60,554 nt of DNA from NCBI RefSeq assembly GCF_004121075.1, contig NZ_RHLN01000153.1:1-60554 (forward strand). The letters are read 5' to 3'. The notes below the pieces were generated by a model. The model did no database searches and was not told the origin of the DNA. It saw only the letters and a program-made list of their open reading frames with translations. The position numbers and the translations under genes are program-made. Origin of the DNA: Lutibacter sp. HS1-25. Its GTDB lineage: Bacteria > Bacteroidota > Bacteroidia > Flavobacteriales > Flavobacteriaceae. Of the stretch, positions 55,415 through 60,554 are shown piece after piece (position 1 is the first letter of the stretch; each line of letters begins with the position of its first letter).

Positions 55415-55454
55415 ATTCGGTGTCAGTTTCAAATAATCAAAACTGACACCGAAT
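55415..55454. repeat. 15-bp perfect inverted repeat between tRNA-Ser and the integrase gene
   Basis: ATTCGGTGTCAGTTT (55415-55429) pairs with AAACTGACACCGAAT (55440-55454) across a 10-nt spacer. There is no T run, so it is a poor terminator. Its place next to the integrase suggests a recombinase/accessory-factor binding site or an mRNA structure. Confidence 0.75.
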
Positions 55455-55543
55455 TTCACTAAAACACCTTATTTTAATAAGGTTTCGAGCTGTTAGTTTA
55501 AAATATTTTTTGTATATTTAATGTATGAAAAATTGCTATTATT

Positions 55544-56800
55544 ATGAAAAATTCATTCTCCCTCCTATTTTACATTAAAAAAACCAAAGCAGATTCCAAC
55601 GGAAAAACAATGATTTATATGAGAATCACTGTAAATGGTAGGCGTGCCGAGCTCAGTATCAAAAGAAAAATTGATATTAAGAAATGGAGTTCAGATACAG
55701 GAAGAGCCAAAGGTCATTCAGAAGAAGCTCAAAAAATCAATAAATTTATTGATATCATTTATCATAAAGTTTACAAAATACACCAAAATTTTATTGAGAA
55801 TAACGTCAATTATACAGCTTTAAAAATCCGTGATTTTTACTTAGGTAAAAATGACAACAAAAAAATGGTGATTGCAATTTTCGAAGACCACAACAATCAA
55901 GTGGAAAAATTAGTAGGTAAAGACTTTGCTCCTGGAACTGCCGAACGTTATAAAACCGCTAAAATGCACGTTGAGAATTATATTAAAAAAGAATACAATG
56001 TAGACGATATTCCTGTAAAAGATGTAGACCATAAATTTATCACAGGGTTTGAATATTATTTGAAAACGGAAAGAAATTGTGCTCACAACACAGCTATTAA
56101 ATACATCACCAATTTTAAGAAAATTGTTCGAATAGCTTATGCAAACAATTGGATTAGCAAAGACCCATTCTTCAATTGGAAAGCACGTTTAAAAATTGTG
56201 GATAGAGAATTTTTAAACGAAGATGAAATTCAAAGTTTGATTAATAAGGAATTTCAGATACCACGTTTAGACCAGGTAAGAGATATATTTATATTTAGTT
56301 GTTTCACAGGTTTGGCTTATGCAGATGTAAAAAAACTAACAAAAGACAATATTGTGATTGGCATAGATGGTAACAAGTGGATAAATACCAAAAGAACAAA
56401 AACCAATACAGCAAGTAATATCCCAATTTTACCATGTACCGAAGATGTAATAGGGAAATATTCAGATCATAACGAAGTAATTTATGGTAACAAACTGCTG
56501 CCTGTATTAAGCAACCAAAAAATGAATGCTTATTTAAAAGAAATTGCAGACATCTGCGGCATCACAAAAAACCTTACTTTCCATTTGGCTCGTCACACGT
56601 TTGCCACTACGGTTACATTAACCAATGGGGTTCCAATCGAATCGGTAAGTAAAATGCTAGGACATAAATCTTTAAAAACTACTCAGCATTACGCTAAAAT
56701 TATAGACAAGAAAGTAAGCGTTGATATGAACATACTTCGTGATAAACTAAATCAAAAAAATGAAGAAAGTTTAAATTCAGACAAACAACAATCAGTTTAA
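55544..56800 (+). CDS. Tyrosine recombinase/integrase of the IntDOT type
   Basis: A 418-aa site-specific recombinase. The N-terminal arm-binding domain (~5-90; FYIKKTKADSNGKTMIYMRI) and SAM-like core-binding domain (~105-210) are followed by the catalytic domain. Catalytic residues visible: HLARHTFAT (H-x-x-R, ~346), the second His in MLGHKSLKTT (~370) and Tyr in QHYAKI (~382). The first Arg of the usual pentad is absent: the segment reads CFTGLAYADVKKL where most enzymes have TGLRxxE. The same loss is known in IntDOT of the Bacteroides element CTnDOT. It reads away from tRNA-Ser and probably integrates there. Confidence 0.92.
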   Translation: MKNSFSLLFYIKKTKADSNGKTMIYMRITVNGRRAELSIKRKIDIKKWSSDTGRAKGHSEEAQKINKFIDIIYHKVYKIHQNFIENNVNYTALKIRDFYLGKNDNKKMVIAIFEDHNNQVEKLVGKDFAPGTAERYKTAKMHVENYIKKEYNVDDIPVKDVDHKFITGFEYYLKTERNCAHNTAIKYITNFKKIVRIAYANNWISKDPFFNWKARLKIVDREFLNEDEIQSLINKEFQIPRLDQVRDIFIFSCFTGLAYADVKKLTKDNIVIGIDGNKWINTKRTKTNTASNIPILPCTEDVIGKYSDHNEVIYGNKLLPVLSNQKMNAYLKEIADICGITKNLTFHLARHTFATTVTLTNGVPIESVSKMLGHKSLKTTQHYAKIIDKKVSVDMNILRDKLNQKNEESLNSDKQQSV

Positions 56801-56995
56801 CTTTTCTTATTTAAAATGAATATAGATTGTACTATTTTTTTAATATTACTTTAAATCAACATATTTTTTGATTTAATTTGATTCATAATAAATTGCTTTT
56901 TTAAACTTCAAATTCAAAGCGCCTGTTAAGCCCAACTTTTTTATAAAGGAATGAAGTGTCTTTTGTGCGTTTGAAAAAGAGTTAAACTTTTAATT

Positions 56996-57832
56996 GTGAA
57001 AAATAAATATGAAAAAATCCTTTTAGATTTAGAAAGGAAAATGAAAACTTTTGAATTAAAAAATAAAGATATTTTAAAAGTAACAGAATTTAATTTAACT
57101 ACTATTGAAAACTGTCTAAAGAAAACAAGGGAAAAAATTATTGCTGAAGAATTCTATTCAGACCAAGACGAAATTTTTTTCTTTAAACAAATCAAACCAA
57201 AGATTTTTGCAAAGTTCATTTATAATTTTAATGTGCTTAATATTGAAAATAAACGTCCAAAAGGAAGTATAAAGGGGCAAAAGAAGTACTTTGAAAATGA
57301 AATTGAAAAGCTGCAGGCTTATTTTATTGAGCATCATATTTTTTATAAATATTTTAGGGGTGGTGAAACCTACTCAGATCAACAGTATTTTTTGAGGAAA
57401 AATAAAAGTGTAAAAATTCATTTAGACTGTCTTGGTTCCTACCTTGATGGTGAGTTTGCCACTAGTCTAGATTCAACCTTTGCAAAGTTTATTGGCTATG
57501 AATTGACCATCGAATATTTAAAATTTGAACTTTCAAAATTATCTGGCCAATCACTATATCCTGTAATTCCAGTAAAATCAAAATTAACCTGGACAGGTAG
57601 TAAAATTGGTTTGATTGAATTGATATATGCAATATACAATTCAAAAGTCATTAATTACGGTGAAACGGAAATAAAAGAATTGGCAGCTTTTTTTGAACAA
57701 TCATTTAATATTGATCTAGGTGACTATTATAGAGCTTACATAGAAATTAAGAACAGAAAAACAAACATTACCAAGTTTTTAGACTTTTTAAAAGAAAATT
57801 TCCTCCAACGTATACTAAAATTTGATGAATAA
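56996..57832 (+). CDS. RteC family regulator of an integrative element
   Basis: A 278-aa protein with the RteC-domain features: the helical N-terminal half and the C-terminal LTWTGSKIGLIELIYAIYNS (~200) leading to a winged-helix-like end (YYRAYIEIKNRKTNITKFLDFL). In CTnDOT, RteC activates the excision operon; here the regulated genes would lie nearby or beyond the window. The start is GTG 56996. No rteA/rteB two-component pair is visible. A CCCAACTT box lies 58 bp upstream. Confidence 0.85.
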   Translation: MKNKYEKILLDLERKMKTFELKNKDILKVTEFNLTTIENCLKKTREKIIAEEFYSDQDEIFFFKQIKPKIFAKFIYNFNVLNIENKRPKGSIKGQKKYFENEIEKLQAYFIEHHIFYKYFRGGETYSDQQYFLRKNKSVKIHLDCLGSYLDGEFATSLDSTFAKFIGYELTIEYLKFELSKLSGQSLYPVIPVKSKLTWTGSKIGLIELIYAIYNSKVINYGETEIKELAAFFEQSFNIDLGDYYRAYIEIKNRKTNITKFLDFLKENFLQRILKFDE

Positions 57833-57835
57833 AAC

Positions 57836-57848
57836 ACCCAAGTTGGGT
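57836..57848. promoter_or_regulatory. 13-bp palindrome ACCCAA-G-TTGGGT after the RteC gene
   Basis: Perfect symmetry around one base, too tight for a hairpin, so more like a protein-binding operator. The half-site CCCAACTT recurs at 56931-56938 (before the RteC gene) and 57962-57969 (before the HTH gene), about 90 bp from the start of the HTH gene. Confidence 0.45.
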
Positions 57849-58061
57849 AAAAAAAATGAAAATAATATTTAGTGTAATTTGATATGCTAAAATCAATTTT
57901 CAAATTTTATTGCTATCAAATTGTATCAATTAAATCCAAACAAAATGTTTGAAAAAAATAGCCCAACTTGTGATTTTTAATGAGTTATACTTCACATATT
58001 TGCCTTATGAAAGAGAAACAAAGAAATACTTTCTTCATTATTAATCGAAAAATTGCATAGT

Positions 58062-58343
58062 ATGGCAGCAAAAATTATTACACCAGAGGATTTAACCGAA
58101 TTTAAAGTCGATTTATTAGACAACATTGAGAAACTAATAAATAAGCAATCAAACAAAAGTAAACCTGTAAAATGGATGAAATCTCCAGAAGTTAGAAAAC
58201 TATTAGGACTTTCAACAGGAACACTTCAAAATTTAAGAATAAACGGAACCTTGCCCTATACCAAAATGGGAGGTGTCATTTATTATGACTATGAAAAAAT
58301 TATGAATGTGTTAGAGTCAAATATGGTCAATACAACCGACTAA
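58062..58343 (+). CDS. Small helix-turn-helix (excisionase-like) protein
   Basis: A 93-aa protein with a short N-terminal helix and a winged HTH (~40-85; MKSPEVRKLLGLSTGTLQNL, then NGTLPYTKMGGVIYYDYEKI), the form of MerR/excisionase-type DNA-binding proteins in Bacteroidetes mobile elements. It may act as a recombination directionality factor or a regulator. ATG 58062 is used; an upstream TTG adds three residues. A promoter-like CATATTTG lies at 57995-58002. Confidence 0.82.
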   Translation: MAAKIITPEDLTEFKVDLLDNIEKLINKQSNKSKPVKWMKSPEVRKLLGLSTGTLQNLRINGTLPYTKMGGVIYYDYEKIMNVLESNMVNTTD

Positions 58344-58352
58344 CCAATTTAC

Positions 58353-58386
58353 ACCCTTGAATTAATCCAAATTCAAGGGTTCTTTT
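58353..58386 (+). terminator. Intrinsic terminator after the HTH gene
   Basis: ACCCTTGAATT pairs with AATTCAAGGGT (11 bp, 6-nt loop), followed by TCTTTTT. Confidence 0.88.
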
Positions 58387-58474
58387 TAATTTAAAATAGG
58401 AAACACTGGTTTTTGGTCTATTTATTAGGTCTAAAAAAGCCAAGTGCAATTCATCATACAATAAATTCAAGTCT

Positions 58475-59158
58475 ATGAACTACATCAAACACCTCAACGG
58501 AGTCTATATTCAATTTTCTAAAGACAATCGTTTAAATCCATCCCATATTAGCCTGTATATAGCTTTATTTCAATTGTGGAATTACAACCGATTTCCTGCA
58601 GAATTTCATATAAGCAGAGAAGAAATTATGAAACTATCAAAAATTGGATCTACAGCAACGTATCACAAATGCATAAAAGAGCTAAATCATTGGAAATATA
58701 TAATTTATAGTCCATCTCACAACCCTTTTAAAGGCAGTAAAGTAAGGTTGTTCAATTTTGAATCAAGCGATAAAGAAGATGTGAATTTAGACCGTTCGTT
58801 AAATGAACAAGCACTGATATCTAATATAAACATTAATAAACAAAATATAAACTTTATTAAACTAGAGGCAATCGCAAAAGAAAAAATGATTTTAGATTTT
58901 TTTAAAAAAGAAAATTACCCGGAATTGGAAGCCAAAAAATTTTTCAACCATTACCAGGGCATCGGATGGAAAGTTGGCGGAAAAACCAAAATGGTCGATT
59001 GGCAAGCCACCGCCCGAAGTTGGATGCTAAAATCCGAAGAAATGAAATTATCATCTCGAGCACAAGCGAGAGAAAACGATCCAAACGCTTTACCACTTGA
59101 CCATTTTCAAGACAACCTCCACGTCAACCAAAATAAAAGATATGATATCCCACTTTAG
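58475..59158 (+). CDS. Winged-helix primosome-like protein of a mobile element
   Basis: A 227-aa protein. The N-terminal ~105 residues form a winged-helix fold (LNPSHISLYIALFQLWNYNR, FHISREEIMKLSKIGSTATY, HKCIKELNHWKYI). A C-terminal segment (~140-190; FFNHYQGIGWKVGGKTKMVDW then QATARSWML) matches the short DnaT/DnaD-like motif of phage replication proteins. With the following DnaC-like gene it may form an element-specific primosome. Family assignment is by motif and context, not certain; other possibilities are a plasmid-type regulator. Confidence 0.65.
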   Translation: MNYIKHLNGVYIQFSKDNRLNPSHISLYIALFQLWNYNRFPAEFHISREEIMKLSKIGSTATYHKCIKELNHWKYIIYSPSHNPFKGSKVRLFNFESSDKEDVNLDRSLNEQALISNININKQNINFIKLEAIAKEKMILDFFKKENYPELEAKKFFNHYQGIGWKVGGKTKMVDWQATARSWMLKSEEMKLSSRAQARENDPNALPLDHFQDNLHVNQNKRYDIPL

Positions 59159-59172
59159 CAGATAAAAACCGC

Positions 59173-59294
59173 CCTAGGATTTGGCAGGCGAGTGTCAAAA
59201 GTTCGAAGAATCCGTAAAAAGAAATGCTGTTTGAGCGTAGCGAGTTCATTTCTTTTAGGATTTAAGAACGTATTTGACCGCCGAAAATCCAAGG
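59173..59294. ncRNA. 122-nt multi-helix hairpin element between the primosome-like genes
   Basis: Four stacked helices: CCTAGGATTT (59173-59182) with AAATCCAAGG (59285-59294, one mismatch); GGCG plus GTCAAA (59187-59199) with TTTGAC plus CGCC (59273-59282); GTTC (59201-59204) with GAAC (59266-59269); and AATCC, TAAAA, GAAATG (59209-59226) with CATTTC, TTTTA, GGATT (59247-59262). The apical loop is 20 nt. A shorter hairpin (TTTTGC with GCAAAA, 59312-59329) follows. It is GC-richer than its surroundings. It may be an RNA or a DNA replication signal such as a single-strand origin. Confidence 0.55.
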
Positions 59295-59394
59295 CTTGAT
59301 TTTTTGTTTCGTTTTGCATCAAGGCAAAATGAAAAGAACATTCTAAGAGTCTAAAATGTCAATTCGATAATAGCAATTAAAAAAATTAACCACT

Positions 59395-60093
59395 ATGAAC
59401 CCAACACCACACATCAAAACCGAAGGCACCTCAAAATTCCAAATAGGAGAAATCCGAAACAACACTATCCACTACGATTTCGAAAAAATAAAAACCTACC
59501 TCAACATCAAAGGCCATATGTTATTCGGAAAAAACTTCAGAATTCACAAAGAAGACGAAAAACTAATTTTCAAACTATGCTCATACTTCATACAAGACCA
59601 CCACAGCTGCGCTCAAATGGGAATCGACACCAGCAAAGGTTTATTGCTTACTGGACCCGTGGGATGCGGTAAAACATCATTGATGAAATTACTATTGCAC
59701 CTGGCACCACACAAAACTAACTACTCGCTCGTTCCAACCCGAAATATTATTTTTAATTTCAATACATCCGGATTCGAAGTTTTAGAAAAATACAACCAGA
59801 CAAAAAACTACTGCTTCGACGATTTAGGTGTAGAACCAACCGGTTCTCATTACGCAAAAGAATGTAACGTAATGGGTGAAATACTTTTATCACGTTATGA
59901 TTTATTTACCCAAACCAGCCAAAGTCATAGTCTTAGTTTTAGTCAAAGCCAAAGTCATTCAAAAACCCACATCACCACCAACCTCAACGTAGACGAAATT
60001 GAGAAAAAATATGGAAATCGTGTAAGAAGCAGGCTAAAACAAATGATGAACGTTATAGCATATGATTCAAATTCTATAGACAAAAGACAGTAA
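59395..60093 (+). CDS. DnaC-like AAA+ ATPase (helicase loader type)
   Basis: A 232-aa ATPase with Walker A TGPVGCGKTSLMKLL (~86), Walker B-like NYCFDDLGVEPTG (~140) and a loader-type end THITTNLNVDEIEKKYG (~192), then NRVRSRLKQMMNV with the arginine finger. This arrangement fits DnaC/IstB-like helicase loaders. Between Walker B and sensor 1 there is a serine-alternating insert (~175-188) encoded by seven AGYNNN hexamers. The N-terminal half uses many C-ending codons, unlike chromosomal genes here, consistent with horizontal transfer. It follows the primosome-like gene and the 122-nt hairpin. Confidence 0.75.
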   Translation: MNPTPHIKTEGTSKFQIGEIRNNTIHYDFEKIKTYLNIKGHMLFGKNFRIHKEDEKLIFKLCSYFIQDHHSCAQMGIDTSKGLLLTGPVGCGKTSLMKLLLHLAPHKTNYSLVPTRNIIFNFNTSGFEVLEKYNQTKNYCFDDLGVEPTGSHYAKECNVMGEILLSRYDLFTQTSQSHSLSFSQSQSHSKTHITTNLNVDEIEKKYGNRVRSRLKQMMNVIAYDSNSIDKRQ

Positions 60094-60135
60094 GTTCATT
60101 ATTCACGAATACCAAAACAAATAAAAAAGGGATGA

Positions 60136-60189
60136 GTAATGTTTAACTTGATAAGCTTTGATCGTGATTCAAAAGATAAAAGACAATAA
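60136..60189 (+). pseudogene. Duplicated C-terminal tail of the DnaC-like gene
   Basis: The frame from 60136 reads VMFNLISFDRDSKDKRQ then stop; the real gene ends MMNVIAYDSNSIDKRQ then stop. The two share M-N-[VL]-I-[AS]-[YF]-D and DKRQ-stop, with the DNA diverged. An in-frame stop directly precedes the fragment, so it is a remnant, perhaps of a lost paralog. It ends inside the terminator of the first small-RNA unit on the other strand. Confidence 0.55.
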
Positions 60190-60256
60190 AAAAACCCAAC
60201 TCAAAAGAGTTGGGTTTAAATTGCTATGAAGTTAGGCTATCTAAAAACAACCTAAC
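60188..60256 (-). ncRNA. Small RNA unit 1 of a tandem pair
   Basis: Read on the minus strand: a 5' hairpin GTTAGG (60256-60251) with CCTAAC (60236-60231), a single-stranded linker beginning TTCATAGCAATTT, then an intrinsic terminator (CCCAACTC with GAGTTGGG around TTTT) and T7. It is about 69 nt with no reading frame. A perfect promoter (TTTG, 19 bp, TACATTTG) lies upstream. Unit 2 at 60424 has the same architecture. Confidence 0.65.
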
Positions 60257-60260
60257 ATAT

Positions 60261-60291
60261 CAAATGTAATTCTTTTAAAATTAAACACAAA
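60261..60291 (-). promoter_or_regulatory. Full promoter (TTTG, 19 bp, TACATTTG) of small RNA unit 1
   Basis: On the minus strand the -33 TTTG is 60288-60291 and the -7 TACATTTG is 60261-60268; the 5' hairpin of the RNA begins about 5 nt after it. Confidence 0.7.
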
Positions 60292-60423
60292 CTTTTATTC
60301 GGTTTTTTGTTTCTTTATTGGGCAATGCAAAAAAAGAAAGAACACCCATTACGGTTTCCCGTAATAAAATTTACACTAATTTGTTTTAATTTGACAAACA
60401 CTCAACCAAAAAAGTATAAACAT

Positions 60424-60494
60424 AAAAAAACCCACCTCTGCGAGATGGGTTAAAAATTGCTATGAAAAAGATGTAGGCCTATGAAAACCTACAT
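60424..60494 (-). ncRNA. Small RNA unit 2 of a tandem pair
   Basis: Same order as unit 1 on the minus strand: 5' hairpin ATGTAGG (60494-60488) with CCTACAT (60477-60471), linker TTCATAGCAATTTTTA, terminator stem CCCATCTC with GAGGTGGG (one mismatch) and T7. The two units differ in both arms of the 5' hairpin in a way that keeps pairing. The linker is the most conserved part. About 71 nt. Confidence 0.62.
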
Positions 60495-60496
60495 TT

Positions 60497-60504
60497 CAAA
60501 TATA
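60497..60504 (-). promoter_or_regulatory. -7 promoter element TATATTTG of small RNA unit 2
   Basis: A perfect TAnnTTTG on the minus strand; at 19 bp upstream the -33 position reads TATG, one base off TTTG. Confidence 0.55.
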
Positions 60505-60554
60505 AAAAAAAATATTTAAAAAACATATAAAAAATTCACAATTAAACCCTATTA

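Noticed and set aside
60231-60256. GTTAGGC and ACCTAAC resemble integron attC core sites
   Set aside because: The order is inverted for an attC, the spacing is far too short, unit 2 does not keep the GTT core, and no integron integrase is present. The promoter-hairpin-terminator reading explains both copies.
1-60554. CRISPR array
   Set aside because: No series of identical short repeats with regular unique spacers was seen; the repeated units found are coding repeats, a 7-bp triplet and the two small-RNA units.

Overview
The window is AT-rich chromosomal DNA from a member of the Bacteroidota, most likely the family Flavobacteriaceae; the genus cannot be fixed from sequence alone. The evidence is consistent: many genes are preceded by the Bacteroidetes sigma-A signature TAnnTTTG, several with TTTG or TTG 19-23 bp upstream; there are type IX secretion C-terminal sorting domains and a PorV/PorQ-like barrel; and there are bacillithiol-linked genes (YfiT-like, YtxJ), the RteC/IntDOT style of mobile element and abundant short intergenic hairpins.

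Layout. 0-9 kb: the 3' end of a large repetitive secreted adhesin, a cyclophilin-FKBP fusion, a TPR lipoprotein, a YfiT-like enzyme, a secreted aminopeptidase P, gcvT and a second T9SS substrate. 9-16 kb: a PlsC-like acyltransferase, rmuC, a phosphofructokinase with PPi-type active-site residues, a THUMP methyltransferase, a small secreted protein and a methyltransferase/ZIP transporter pair. 16-26 kb: recQ (without the usual zinc cysteines), an envelope operon (kdsD-tatC-CMD protein-lptB-DUF486), pssA, a YheT hydrolase and a PorV-like/DUF4105 pair. 26-36 kb: a structured intergenic element, an overlooked 55-aa membrane protein, both fumarase classes side by side, OmpA lipoprotein, glyA, fahA and a lipoprotein. 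36-46 kb: ytxJ, clpB, an SF2 helicase, an EamA transporter, a DUF1295 protein, a transposon graveyard, an FKBP lipoprotein with a calcium-type acidic tail, an S4/methyltransferase/PRTase operon and aroK. 46-55 kb: tRNA-Lys and tRNA-Leu, a GlmU-like protein, a HEPN protein, pyruvate:ferredoxin oxidoreductase, a 0.9 kb gene-free stretch, aroC and a TauE/SafE permease.

55.2-60.5 kb is the left end of an integrative element lying next to tRNA-Ser(UGA): an IntDOT-type tyrosine recombinase, RteC, a small helix-turn-helix protein, a winged-helix primosome-like protein and a DnaC-like AAA+ loader. This region holds the most unusual non-coding signals. A 122-nt multi-helix hairpin sits between the two replication-type genes. 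At the far right, two tandem paralogous small-RNA units lie on the minus strand, each with a promoter signature, a 5' hairpin with compensatory changes, a conserved single-stranded linker and an intrinsic terminator. The linker is complementary over 12 nt to the translation start region of the integrase, so a regulatory circuit inside the element is a testable idea. The right end of the element lies outside the window.

How the genes work together: housekeeping metabolism (glycine cleavage and serine hydroxymethylation, shikimate pathway, glycolysis with possible PPi use, ferredoxin-linked pyruvate oxidation, TCA fumarase) is interspersed with envelope biogenesis (Kdo precursor isomerase, LPS export ATPase, Tat translocase, phosphatidylserine synthase, OmpA) and T9SS cargo.
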